From Pelecanus crispus (Eukaryota > Chordata > Aves > Pelecaniformes > Pelecanidae): 64,000 nucleotides of DNA. The notes under the pieces are model-generated. The model did not search any database, was not told the DNA's origin, and saw nothing but the letters and a program-made list of their open reading frames with translations. The position numbers and the translations under genes are program-made. The stretch lies in assembly GCF_030463565.1 (NCBI RefSeq), contig NC_134653.1:36083150-36147149 (forward strand), written 5' to 3'. Below, piece by piece: positions 48,097 through 59,731 of this stretch; position 1 is the stretch's first letter, and each line of letters starts with the position of its first letter.

Positions 48097-49500
48097 CCCC
48101 CCCCACCCGGCATCGCTGGCCCCCACGGTGCTGGGTGAGCTCGGGCGGCTGGAGATGCTCCCCGGAGCATCCCACTGCTCGGAGCCCCTTTACACCCGGT
48201 GCCCCCCTCCCCAGCACCCTCTAATCGGTGCCTCCCATCGCACCCCATTGCCCCCCCCCCCGCACGCACCCAGCGGAGGCTCCATCTCTTCCCCCTGCAC
48301 CCCGTGCCCCCCGCCCCAAACCCACTGCATGGAGCCCTCTTGAAGCCAGTGCCCCCCCCTCCCTTGCCCCCGGTGTGTAGCACCCCCCTTGCACACCCCC
48401 CTGCACCCAGGGCACGGTGCCCCCCCCGCTCTCCGTGCCCCCCTTGCCCCGCACCCCGGTAGGGTGGCCCAACTTTCCCCCAGCCCAGCACCCGCAGGGT
48501 GACGGCCCCACCAGCGTTGGGGATTCCTGGGCGCTGGCCTCTCCCAAGGGCTCTCCGCCTGCGGTGGAGCCGCGCAAACTCCTGCCGGCGAGCGGGGTAA
48601 AATGGTTGGAGCGGGAGCGATCCCTGGGGATGGGGGATGCGTTTTGGGGCTGCTCCGTGCCGGCGGCAGGCAGCGGGTTGGCTCCACTGCGGTGCTCTGC
48701 GCCGCACGGGCATCCTGTGGTCCTGCTTCTCCGCTCCCAGGTCCCCGCTCGCTGACGGATTTTTGCGGGCAGCGAGGGCTTAGGTCACGTCGCTGCGAGG
48801 TCACGGGGCCAGCGGGTCCGTCCAGCCCCACACCATCCCCTCTGAGAGGGGAGAGATGGAGGATTTTCTCCTGGAGGAGGAGGAAAAGTTTCTTATAGCC
48901 GATACCCGCTGTAGCTCCGAGAGAAGCCCCACAACTACATCCAGCGGGCACGTTGGAAAAGCTGCAGGCGGCTGGGCATGGGCGAGCGGTCCCCGGGGCT
49001 GCAGCCGCTGGTTTGGAGAAATTCCCTGAAATCCGGCGGGTTTCAAAAGGCCGCCTGTGCGCTGCCGCGAAGGAGGGAGGCAGGATTTGCAGCGCGGCGG
49101 GGTTATCTAACGAGCGGGGCTCGCACGGAGCGGTGCGTCAGGACACGGCCGCCGAGGCTCGGCCGCCGAGCGCGTGCTCCGGCTCGCCGGCTCCTGCTCA
49201 AGCACCTGCCGGGAAGGACAAAGCCATTCCCTACCTATCCCTAGCGGAATAGAAAATGTGGGGAAAATAAGGCGCATCCGCATTAATACGGCGCGTTTGC
49301 TTTCCTCCGTCGCCGAACGTTAAAGCTGGGGTGAATATTTCATGCAAACAGCGCGCGGATCAGTGTCTCCTGCCCCGATCAATTTGACTCAAACTTCGTC
49401 TTTGACCTGCTTTTGCCCTTGCTACCGTCTGCGCTGCACTCAGCTTTTACAGGTTAAATGTTAATACTCGAGGGGGCTTATTAGTTATTGCTGACAGCTT
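48097..49500. other. GC-rich intronic or flanking sequence
   Basis: CpG-rich and C-rich sequence continues to about 49240 (C10-11 runs near 48250). It then becomes AT-rich at 49250-49510 with words such as ATTTCATGCAAAC (49337-49349) and TTAGTTATTGCTGACAG (49480-49496) that resemble conserved regulatory DNA. No second exon recognised. Confidence 0.5.
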
Positions 49501-49518
49501 TCAGGCATTAAGATTTTT

Positions 49519-49562
49519 GGGGGGGGGGGGTTGGGGGTTTTTTTTTTTTTTTTTTTTTTTTT
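49519..49562. repeat. G12-TT-G5-T25 homopolymer block
   Basis: Twelve G (49519-49530), TT, five G, then twenty-five T to 49562, followed by GT-rich low-complexity sequence to about 49597. Prone to length errors in sequencing. Confidence 0.9.
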
Positions 49563-49597
49563 GGTTGGTTTTGTGGGGTTTTTGGGGATTTTTTGTC

Positions 49598-52500
49598 CTG
49601 GACTGCGTTTGAGCGGTAGCTCAAAACCCTGCTGAAGAGCTGTGGCAGCCTCGCAAAGCAAAAGGCGCGGGGACGGCGCTAGGCGCGCGGAAGGGAGCAG
49701 CAGGAGAAGGGGATGACAGAGCCCGACGTTGAGAGGCTGTTCAGGCCGGGGAAGACCGAGCAGATGATGTCAGATGGGTGTCTCGGTGATTTCTCGCTGG
49801 GGCAAATGCGTCTCTCTGGCTGGAGACGGCGCTGGTGGGATTAGGAAGGGGTTGGTCGTAAAGCAGGTCTGCGCTTATGCCCTCTAATGAGCAGCAGGGA
49901 GCAGAAAACGCCAGGTGTTTTCAGAGGTGTTTGTCAGGAAAACACCACTGTGTGGGAAGCGAGAGCTTTAAGAAGAATTATATGACATCCACTTTACGGA
50001 GCAACTAAGAAATTAAAGATCTCTGATGCGTTTCGACCAAATATTTGAAAACTAGGGAGCATGAAACCATGGCAATAGAAAGCTCCGCTAACCTTGGAGA
50101 ATTCTATCCAGCAAGGCTCTGCAGTAAATAGAGCACAATGTCAACAGAGCTTTTTACATCCCAAATATGCCCCCCCGCGCAGCCGAGAGGCTTTCGGTGC
50201 CGAGCGGGACTGCGCCTCCGAGCAGCGTCCTCCGCTCCGGTCCTGCCGCGGGTTTGCTTGCAATGAAACGGTGACGCTGGGCCAAATTAAAGTTCAGCAA
50301 AACGAAAGAGGGCTATAATTCAAAGGCAGCCCTTGTTAGAGTGCTGCCCAAAGCAATATAATATTGAGTGATTCTCCAGATTTCATTACTAGCGGAATAT
50401 CCTGCCCGGTTTATAAATCTAGCTTGATTATTAATGTTTTTATTGTTCTCCATTAGCTGCTCTAACAAGGAGAGCATAAAATAGCAGATGGAACGGAGCT
50501 TGACTTGAGCGTTTCCCTTGAATTTTAGTGCGTTGCTGCTGAGATTTACTACGTTGCATTTTGCACCGCTGCCTTTACAGTAAAGCCCCCAACCCCTCCT
50601 CGCCGTTCGCAAATCCCATCTTTTTACGGCTCTTTGGGCTTGAGAGTCTCAGGGGTGCGAGCGGCAAAAACTTTGTATGTACCTTAGTAGTAAGCAAGGA
50701 ATAAGAGCTCTCGCTTCGCTGGGCTCTGGACCAGGTCTGAAGGGAGGTCTACCTTCAAGTTTTATTTTTCAGAAGAGCCGGCGCGGCGGGGTCTGTACGG
50801 TGAAGGTGTTGACCCGGAGACCTGTTGGATTACGAAGGAGCTGGCTGTAAAACGCGCCGCGATGCCGCCCGCCGCGCCGCGATGCCGCCCGCCGCAGGGA
50901 CGGCAGCTCTGCGGTGGGACACGGGGCGGCGGGCAAAGGCTGCGGCTCGGGGAGGGAGCGATGCCCAAAACTGAGCAAGCGTGGCCCCGAGGGAGACGCT
51001 TGCCCCTGGCACTGGGGCTGCAGGACAGGAGCTGGCGGCGGCGGTGGCATCGCCAAGGTCGTCCCTGATGGACGCGGCGCCGGTGGCCAAGGGACGCGGG
51101 AGCGCCAGGCGAGTTTTAGTTTGGTCGCAAGAGCGCGGGTGCGAAAACGCGCGAGCGTGAGCTGCTTTTTCTTGACTGCGCGGTCAGGGGTGACGGGGAA
51201 GGTCTGTGCGCGCCCCCCAGGCGTTTCTCCAGCTGGGGCTTGCTGGGCATTCCTGGGGGCTTGCGTATGAGCGATGCCGCTCTCGGCCTCCCGCTCACAA
51301 AGCCCGTCTGTGTTGTTCCCGGAGAAGTTGCTCCCAGGGGATGGAGGCATTTGCATTCATCGGTGGAGACCGAGGACCCGCATCCCCCTCTGCCGCCATC
51401 CCAAGCGGCTCTTTGTTCGGGGCAGGGCCCTCGCCTTTGTGGCAGCTTCTCATTTGAATGACAAGGATGCGCTTGTGGGGAGAGCCCGGGTGGCACAGAG
51501 CCTTGCGAGGCTGTGCCCCCCCCCGGCTGGCTGCGGTGGGCCGGGGGCACGCACAGAGCCTCCTCTGTGTCCCCACGTCAGGGAGCAGACCGGCAGCAGG
51601 AGCAGCAGTTCCCTCTGCGCCCCGCCGCTCCCAGGTGCCCAATTTCAAAGCGGGAGCTGGCCCACGCCTCGGGGAACGGGCTCCCGCTTGCTGTTTCTGG
51701 GGGGCTTTTCCAGCCGGCGGGAAGGTGGGAGCATCCTGCGGCTGTCGCCGCCAGATGCCCGCGTGCAGCTGCACATCCCGGGCCAGCCGCGCTCCCGCTC
51801 CCACCTGCCCCAGGATCAGCCAGGAACTCTCCTAAATTGCTGCGTTGAAGCCCCTGGGGCTGGGCACGGTGTCCCGGGGCCTGGGCATGGTGTCCCTGGG
51901 GCTGGGCACGGCGTCCCCAAGCCACGGTTTACCTCCTGGCTCAAGGCTTGGGATAATTAACCCTCTTAAAGTAAAATCCTTGCATGGAAATAGGCTCTTC
52001 CCTCTGTCGGCAGAAACTACCAGACTCGTAACCTTCTGTTTCTGCTAATGGGGAAATTAAAAATTGATAATCCCAGTTGGAGCTTCATTCAGCCTTCTAA
52101 AATGGCAAGTCTTTCAGGCGAAAATGCTCAATAGATTCCCTAAACAATAACGCATTCAGGCCAGCGGCGTTGGAGCGAGGAGCTTTGCTTGGCCCCTCTG
52201 CCATTAAAGCGCTCCATTCCCTTCCCGTACGGAGCAGTGGCCATCCCAGGTCCATGAATTCCCTCCAAGAAAGTTAAGCTACCACGTTTTAAAAAAAAAA
52301 AAAAAGTGCTGCTGGTTACATTTTAAGGTACCTCTGGAAGCCAAAGTACAATGCAAACTAAATTGGCTTGACAAAAGGCTGGCTGGAAGCTTGCAAATAG
52401 CCAGGCTCCTGTGGAAGCATTTAATCTGGTATTAAAGCCCTGGCTGGTTTGAACCCGCTGCTTGGCTTTCAGATTTGAGCACCCCAGACCTCCAGATGCA

Positions 52501-53394
52501 GTGATGCAATTTCCTCCACCCGGCTGCTATTGGGGGCCCGGCGGTGTGGATTACCCAGGGCAGCTAAGCTAAATTACCCGCTTTCGCGAGACTCTGCCTT
52601 CAGGAAGGGTTCAGGCGGGTGAAACCCTGCTGGCCCTGGGGGCTTCCCCATGGGTGGTGCCGGGGATGGAGCGGGTCGGCTCCCGCCTTGGCCTCGCTCG
52701 TCATCCTCGGGCGCTGCAGCGAAGCAGCGCGGGGTAAAAGCCGCTCCTGGCTGGCAGGACCACCCCCCCAGCCAGCCCCTGCCATCCCTGGGGACACCCC
52801 TTGCCCCAAAAACCCTCCTGGGGGTCTCGCAAGGGAGGTCGCTGCCCGCCTGCGCCCACCCGGCTCGACCTGCCGCGTTTTGTCGTTCTCCCTCGTTGCA
52901 TTAAACGCGCGAAGAGGCGACGCGAGAAGCGGCCGCAGGCGTCGGTCCCGCCGAGGACGCGGGGGTGACACGAGTGTGACGCGGTGACGCCGTCACAAAA
53001 GCCGGGGGTGGGGGGGCTCGGATGTCTCCGACACCCGGGTTTGTCCCTGCAGGTTCATTAGCGCCAGTGGCAGCTCGCTCTGACTCATCGCTGGGGCCGC
53101 GCGCTAATTTCTCATTATTTCCTCATTGGCAGAAGCGCTGCAGGAATTGGCTCTGCCGCTGCGGGAAAGGTCACGCTGCGGCTGAAGGAGCCTTTATTGC
53201 TGGGTGCTGCGGGAGCAGGCGCGTACCCTGCGTGGGTCGGGGGTCCCAGCTGGCCTCGCGGAGGTGACAGCGTGGGAGGGAAAAGCCCTCGCGTCTCCGG
53301 TGCGAATCGCCGGCCGACGGTAAACCTGGGCTGCCGCGTCGTTGCTCGTTAAGTGTCTCGTCAAGAGGTGGAGCTGCGTTGGAAAGCCAAGGAT
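49598..53394. other. Mixed non-coding sequence with AT-rich islands
   Basis: Presumed intronic. An AT-rich unique stretch (about 49970-50540) and another (about 51950-52460) sit between CpG-rich blocks (50830-51200, 52560-53100). A 20-base repeat occurs twice at 50854-50893 and a 21-bp triple repeat at 51854-51916. An A-run of about 15 lies at 52290-52305. Frames of up to 228 codons in the GC-rich parts have no recognisable domain. Confidence 0.5.
51854..51916. repeat. 3 x 21-bp tandem repeat
   Basis: Three adjacent 21-base units (51854-51874, 51875-51895, 51896-51916), each of the form C(T/G)GGGGC(T/C)TGGGCA(C/T)GG(T/C)GTCC, with a few substitutions between them. Short G-rich minisatellite. 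Confidence 0.85.
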
Positions 53395-53486
53395 TTTTAG
53401 TCTAGCCTACCCTTGACTTTTAGTCTAGCCTAACCTTGACTTTTAGTCTAGCCTACCCTTGACTTTTAGTCTACTCTACCCTTGAT
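53395..53486 (+). repeat. 4 x 23-bp tandem repeat derived from the CR1 3' region
   Basis: Four exact-length 23-base units (starts 53395, 53418, 53441, 53464) of the form TTTTAGTCTAGCCTACCCTT plus GAC. Units 1 and 3 are identical; units 2 and 4 differ at one and three bases. The same wording occurs once, just before the terminal module, in the CR1 copies at 61116-61138 and (inverted) 58495-58520. The array is therefore an expansion of a segment of the CR1 3' region and runs directly into a CR1 tail. Confidence 0.9.
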
Positions 53487-53580
53487 TGGTTTAGTGTGGA
53501 CTTGGTAGTGTAGGTTAATGGTTGGACTGGATGATCTTAAAGGTCTTTTCCAACCTAAACGATTCTATGATTCTATGATT
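53487..53580 (+). mobile_element. CR1 LINE 3' tail
   Basis: Begins TGGTTTAGTGTGGACTTGGT right after the 23-bp array, continues GGTTGGACTGGATGATCTTA (53521-53540), and ends with clean octamers ATTCTATGATTCTATGATT (53562-53580). The intact octamers suggest a comparatively young copy. The array upstream is the remainder of its 5'-truncated body. Confidence 0.9.
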
Positions 53581-56500
53581 TGCTTTCAAAATAACCCGAG
53601 GTCTGACAGCAACAGCTCTCAAAACGCTTTCTTTAATCAAAATCACTTTAAACGGGTAGATTTGGGAGTTTCGCAAGCTTTTGCTGCTGCGCACGTGCAG
53701 CGGCGTGCGTCTTCCCTGTCCCAGATTTTTATGAGGATTGTCTCTGCTTTCTGGGTCAGAGAATTAAGAGATTTGATGATATATTAAAAAAAACCCCACA
53801 CCAAACCACATGTGCAAAGTTAAATCCAGCGCAAAACAAAGCAGGCGTGCGGGGGCGAGGGGAAGAAGCCGCTGACGGACCGGCGAGTTTTAGATGAGCG
53901 TAATGAGAAACTGCCTTGGAGAACAGGTTTGTTCAGAGGGAAGTCCTGCTGTGGCTGACATGGAGTAAATGCTGACGTTCACCAAGGAGTGTGGTCTTCA
54001 GATGGGGCTCTGGCAGTTTGATTAGCCGTGATGATTTAATAGAAATGAACCCGATTAAATCTGAGGAATTTCCTGCCTCAGAATAAACCATGTGCACAGA
54101 AAATCGTTCTTCCAAGAAATCTGGAGATGATCTACAGCTCCTGGTGAGAACAGTCTGAATACGGTGATGTGGAAAGTGGCAGGATATTTGGGATTTTTTT
54201 TTGTGTGTTATTTTTTCAGGAGGGAGTTTCTGCCTGTTGACTGTCAGTGGTCAAGCAGAGTTCTTCACGCCAGCTGACATATTATTTCATCCTGACAATA
54301 TTGATCTTTTGGGTGAACAAAAGCAATTTTACCTGTATCACAGGGTCCTTGCTTGAAGGTGATGGACGTGTTTGGATTATATCGTCTTGTCATTTAACAA
54401 ACCCCATCTGGCATCTCCTGTGCTTCAGCTCCCGGCTGCTGAAGATCACCCGACAGCCTGGGCGCTGCCGTTATGTCCTGGGTTTGCTCTGCAATTCGAG
54501 TGTGTCCTACACAGCCCGCCACACGCGTCCTTCTTTAAGGATGCAGGACAGAAGGTTCTCTCATCCACAAAACAAGCAGGAGAGAAGAGGTCTGGGCTGC
54601 TTCATCCACAGGTCTGCCTTGATTTGCGGAGGTTGCCTGTCCTGCACCATGGCGGAGGCATTTAATCCCATACAGCTTCCATCCCAAACCACCCGGCTCT
54701 GGATTTTTCCACTTCCCACCAAATGCCCCTTGCTGGAGATGGCAGATTACCAAGAGATCGAAAGGAAACTTCACGGGCTATTGCCAGACTTTGGGGACCT
54801 CGCTGTCCAAGGCTTTTTTGAGGTTGAGGAAGCAGATCTGAGAGCGGTGTTGGGACCAAGTGAGCAGCTGAACCCTGGAGGGGTCCTGAGTGGGATTAAA
54901 AAGCTAGAAAAGACCAGTGTGAGAGCGAGGGGTTCCCATGAGATCCCTTTTGAGAGGAAAGCCCGCTCATCTGAGGAAGCGTGCGCTTCATCGGCAGCTT
55001 GTAGACAATCAAAAATACTGGGAGTTATAGGCTACGCTGCTCGTTCTCAGGCTTTGACTGCGTATCAGTCAGCCCTTCATGAATATTTGCTTTTCTCATT
55101 TTCTGCTGCTGTCGTGGCTGAAGTACATCTCAGGAGATGGATTTTTGTGCTTCCTTCGAAGTCTGAGCTGTGACTCCCGGTGCCCTGAGCTGCTGGGCAG
55201 CTCTGCTGGACGACTCCGCAGCCACCCTGGGCTCAGTGCCTTCTCAAAGGCCTATAATTACCAAAAAACGTGGAGGTCTGCTTGGGTAAAGGGTGTCACA
55301 CAAGCAAATGCTCCTTTTTTCCTGCTGTAGCTCCTGGGAAGTTTGGCTATGGGATCCTAAGGAAAGCACGAGGACCAAAAAGATACCGTAACTGCTAGAG
55401 CCAACCCCACCACAACCCCAGATCTAATTACCTGTAAGCTCTGGAGCTGACGAAATCAGCCTTTGGGAAAGGGTGTCAGGTCTCATTTATCACTGAGCAA
55501 GAGAGCAACAAAGCAGTTTCTCCTGTTTTTCTTGAGCCGACCATGTGAGATCTCCTCCGGAGATGTTACATCCACTCAACATCAGTTTTGTCCTAGCTGG
55601 TGCTTGGCCGAGACCGTGCTTTTGACAAGGCACGTGGTGGGGAGCATGGGGAGCTCCCACCAGCCCGTAGGCTTGTTCCACCTTGTTACTTGTGTTTACT
55701 TTGTCACTGCTGTTCCTTCTTCGTGCTCATAGTGTCCCTCTGGCACGTCCGCCAACAGAAGGGCGCTCAGTGATGCTGCTCAAGAAGCGTCTTTGCTCCT
55801 TTGATAAATTCCCTGCATTAAGTTTGCTTTGCTTTTTCTTGTTTGGTCTCCATTTTGTTGCTGCTCAGCAAATTCCCCGTTGCTTTGTACCAAGCCGTGC
55901 CGTCTCTACCTTTGCGTCCTTCCTGTCGGAGATGCATTTTTGTTCAAAAGCGAGAGGAAGTTGGGTTCACGAAAGGGAAATCCTTCATAGGCGCGCCTGT
56001 GAAATGGCAACGTGTTTTATATAGAGGCGCAGCTAAAGAGAGGTAGGTGGTTGGGGACTTTTGCCACATTTTGTTTATGCTGCAGAAATGTAACCTCCAG
56101 GTCTGATCAATGAGACTCTGAAACGAGGAGTAATCTTGCATGGCCTCAGCCGGCACGAAAGTGTACAGCAATCCAGTTCTTCCTCCTGGGCTGGATGCAT
56201 GTCATATTTCATGACAGAATGACAGCCCTGTCAGACAATCTGTTGCTGTTTTGGCATTTCTAATACACCTCGCGCTTTGGTACGCACTCACTCAGTGTCC
56301 AGCAAGATCAAGATAATCTAGAGGAAATCAGCTGTCAAGCTCCAGGCTCCCACATGGGCGGTGAACTGGGCAACAGTGATTTGCGTAGTCTTCTACAAGC
56401 TCACCCGGGTTAAAAAACTTCCCCAAGAAGATACTAAAATTCTCTTTCTCTGCCTAAAACCCAGAGCACCAAGTGCCTGATCTGCCAGGCTCTGAGGCAC

Positions 56501-58404
56501 AAGATTGAGTTGTTGACCGAGCAGCTGCATCGCTCGCTGAAAGCTCTGAGCACCGGGTCGCTGATAGTCAAAGGCTTCCCTTCGTGAAGAGTATCCAGTC
56601 TGGTCTGGTGTTGGGTGGCTTTCATAGGGTCTCCTCCTTTGACCATCGCTGCAGCTCCCTGGGGTACAGCTCAAGGGGCTCCACGTGAGAGGCGGCTGCT
56701 GGGTCAGCGCTTGCCAGCTCTATGTATTTTGGCTCTTAGGAGCTGCTTTGCTCCCCATCAAACTGCGGCGGTGCAGAGGGTCGCACGGCGGAGGAAGAAG
56801 CACTTGATGCATTTGCTCGGGGTCGCGGCGCGAATGCGAGCGCTGCTGCGTAGGTGGTGATTTGCGTGTGGTTAGGCTGCACCTCGGCGGGATCCTGGCA
56901 GCGCCGAGTCCTGCGGCCGCTCGCGACGCTGCTGGGAGCCAGAGGTGTTGAAGTCGAGGTGTGCTGCTGGGAGCTGGGCATGCTCTGGCTGCGGGATGCA
57001 GCTCTCCCGGGTGATGCCCTGGAGCGACTTCTGCCTTCTGGACACTTACAGGTCTGCTGGCTGAGCCCCGGCTTGGGGTCGGCGTGTGCCCCGTGGATCC
57101 ACTTGGCAAAGCCCATCCGCTGAGCTGGGCCAGCGCTTTTCATCCATGCTTCTGCTACTGGGGGGTTTCCTTTCACTGCTTTATCTCTTTCCAGCCAGGT
57201 CTTTCCCAGCATCAGGGTTTGCCAGGAGCCCCGGCAGCGCCCTGCGGTCGAAGCCGTTTCCCAGAGGAGCAGCTCCTGAGGGTTCATGCTCCCTGCCTGG
57301 GCTGTGCATGGGGATGCAGAGGTTGGAGGAGATGGGTGATGGTGGGTGCCCCTCCGCACCCACCGGGGAAAGCCCTTTCCCCTCCCTGCAGCCCCTGGGT
57401 GTTAGCAGAGCTACTCCAGAAAATCCCCTTTTTGAGCAAAAAGGGTTTCTTTCTGCAACAGCAAATGGCACGGCGAGCCAGGGCTGCAGAACGGAGACCT
57501 CCCCGCTTCCCGCCTTTGCAGGGAGATGTACATCAGCCACTTCTTCTGCAGGGCAAAACCCCCGGGGGAGACCCTGTTCCCGAGCTCTGGCGTGCCCCGG
57601 CTCCTGCCACTGTAGGGCCAAGGGTGCTGGGTAGGCGCCCCGTGGGTGCTGCTCGGGGACACCGGTGTGTCCCCATCGGTGTCGTGCCGGTGCCCTCTTG
57701 TGGAAACTGGGAATATATCCCAGAAAATAGGCTGGCGCTGGGCTGGGTGCCGAGGTTGGAAACCCACCCGTGGGAGCAGGGTAGGGTGCTGGGCTCTGCG
57801 CCGTGCCCAGCCCTCCAGGCTGCTCCCCGAGTGCCTTTTTTTATTGCTGGTATTAATAGAGGGTGAGGGAAATGGTGTGAACTTAGCCTGGGAGGAAGGG
57901 GCTCCCAGCGCTCAAATCCTGCCCCTCGGGGCAGACCTCCGGTCCCTAAATCGCTGCGCGGCGACAGTAGCCCGTGCTTTAAGCGGATAAAGTTTGCCAA
58001 GTGCCTTCTGCGCCTCCGTGCTCTCATTCCGCGGTAATCACCCTCTACCGCCTAGCAAATGCCTTTACCGACCGCTGCACAAACTCGGATTTTCTTCCCG
58101 AAATAGCGTACCGTGGTGCTGAGCCCGCCGGGTATTTCCCGTAGCCGCCCGTAGCTCTGCCGCTCTCCCCGGGAAGGCGTCGACGCCGCCTCGGCCACCT
58201 CCTGAAAATGTCAGCGGGGGAACGCGCCCGCGGGACCGCAGTGTCAGCGTGCTGGCTCTCGCCTGCGCGGCCCCAGCGCCAGCCCTCCGCCGCGCTCGGG
58301 CAGCTCCGGCCGCGAAGGGCGATGATTAATATCTGCCCTGGAGCAAATGTCTTCTGTCCTCTCCAGCCGCCTTGCTGCCAGGGCACTCTGTAAGAGCTGG
58401 CAGA
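53581..58404. other. Non-coding sequence, nothing recognised
   Basis: Nearly 5 kb, presumed intronic. Long plus-strand frames at 54247-55173 (308 codons) and 57084-57866 (260 codons) have no recognisable domain and are treated as chance. 58.1-58.35 kb is CpG-rich. No repeat was recognised. Confidence 0.5.
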
Positions 58405-58684
58405 AATCATAGACTCATCGAATCGTTTAGGTTGGAAAAGACCTTTAAGATCATCCAGTCCAACCATTAACCTACGCTACCAAGTCCACACTAAACCAAT
58501 CAAGGGTAGACCAGACTGAACCATGTCCCAAAGTGCCACCTCTGCCCGTTTTTTGAACCCCTCCAGGGATGGGGACTCCCCCACCTCTCTGGGCAGCCTG
58601 TTCCAATGCTTGACCACCCTTTCTGTAAAGAAATTTTTCCTAATTTCCAACCTAAACCTCCCCTGGCGCAGCTTAAGCCCATAA
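58405..58684 (-). mobile_element. CR1 LINE 3' fragment, single tail
   Basis: 280 bp on the minus strand: octamers and terminus at the left (AATCATAGACTCATCGAATC), the TCAAGGGTAGACCAGACTGA block (58499-58518), then the ORF2 C-terminus ([24 protein letters not shown] on the minus strand) to about 58684. Unlike the 15 kb and 37 kb copies it has only one tail. Confidence 0.9.
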
Positions 58685-59169
58685 ATCACGCTATGCTGTG
58701 TCAGAAATGCCAGCCCGGCACTGTGGGTTTGTTTTCCATCCCCTGTCCTGGTTTCCCAGCCCTGCAGGACCCTGGTGAGCGTCTGCCAGCTCTGCTGCGG
58801 GAACAGCCTGGGCAGTGGATCCAGCCCTGCTGCTTGGGAAGCCCCGGTCCCACAGCTTCCCTGAATTAAAGTTCTCCTTATCTTTTCCACGTTTGCCTCC
58901 TACCTCATTTATTAATAGCCTCCCCCTGAAAAAAAACAGCTTCTGTGTTAAAATTCTTTAGAAATTTAAATATTAAAACCAACCTGTCTCCTCCTGCGTT
59001 TCCCAGGCGCTTGGCAGCTGCTCTTCCTTCCGCGCTTTCCTGGAAAGCAGTGCCTACAAAAGCCCAGCCACGCTGGCGGGCATCCTCGGTGCCAGCCCGA
59101 GGCAGGGGCCGTGCGTTGTCAGAGGCGAAAGGGAGCCGGAGTTGCGGCAGCTTTGTGTGGAATTCATCC
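58685..59169. other. Non-coding sequence, nothing recognised
   Basis: About 0.5 kb between a CR1 fragment and a solo LTR. No gene or repeat recognised. Its last five bases, CATCC, are one half of the LTR target duplication. Confidence 0.55.
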
Positions 59170-59731
59170 TGTCGGGGTTCAGCCCCAGGCAGCAGCTCAG
59201 CACCACGCAGCCATCGCTCGCTGCCCCTGCCCCGGTGGGGTGGGGGAGAGAATCGGAGGAGTGAGAGTGAGAAACACTCCTGCGGTGGGATAAGAACAGT
59301 TGAAATTGAAATAAAGTAAAATAGTAATGATAATAGTAACAATAGAATAATGATGATAATAACAATCTCCAAAGCAAGTGATGCCCAATGCAGTTGCTCA
59401 CCACCCGCCGACCGATGCCCAGCCAGTTCCCGAGCAGCGATCGCTGCTCCCCGGCCAACCCCCCCAGTTTCTATACTGCCCATGATGCCGTATGGTATGG
59501 AATGGCCCTTGGGGCAGTTGGGATCAACTCTCCTGGCTGTGCCCCCTCCCAGCTCCTTGTGCCCCTGGCAGAGCATGGGAAGCTGCAAAGTCCTTGCCTG
59601 GCACAAGCAGTGCTGAGCAACAACTAAACCATCAGTGTGTTATCAACATTCTTCTGCTGCTAAATCCAAACCACAGCACTGTGCCTGCTACTAGGAAGAA
59701 AATTAACTCTATCCCAGCCGAAACCGGGACA
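59170..59731 (-). mobile_element. Solo ERV LTR (ERVL-like) with perfect 5-bp target duplication
   Basis: A 562-bp minus-strand copy of the LTR family at 41 and 43 kb. On the plus strand it starts TGTCGGGGTTCAGCCCC and ends GCCGAAACCGGGACA. It is flanked on both sides by CATCC (59165-59169 and 59732-59736), an exact 5-bp target-site duplication. TG...CA ends plus a 5-bp duplication fit an ERVL-type LTR. No retroviral coding sequence adjoins it. The exact duplication suggests it is the least eroded of the three. Confidence 0.92.

Noticed and set aside
46685-48217. 510-codon minus-strand glycine/arginine-rich frame
   Set aside because: It is the complement of the C-rich tandem array and CpG island. 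Low complexity, no domain, and overlapping frames on both strands.
54247-55173. 308-codon plus-strand open frame
   Set aside because: No recognisable domain or compositional sign of a protein family; likely chance in a GC-mixed region. Could be revisited only with transcript support.
57084-57866. 260-codon plus-strand open frame with overlapping frames on the minus strand
   Set aside because: Several frames on both strands are open here because of GC-rich composition. No motif recognised.
58743-58760. CTGTCCTGGTTTCCCAG as the start of another LTR
   Set aside because: The match to the LTR start is limited to about a dozen bases and the following sequence does not continue the family.
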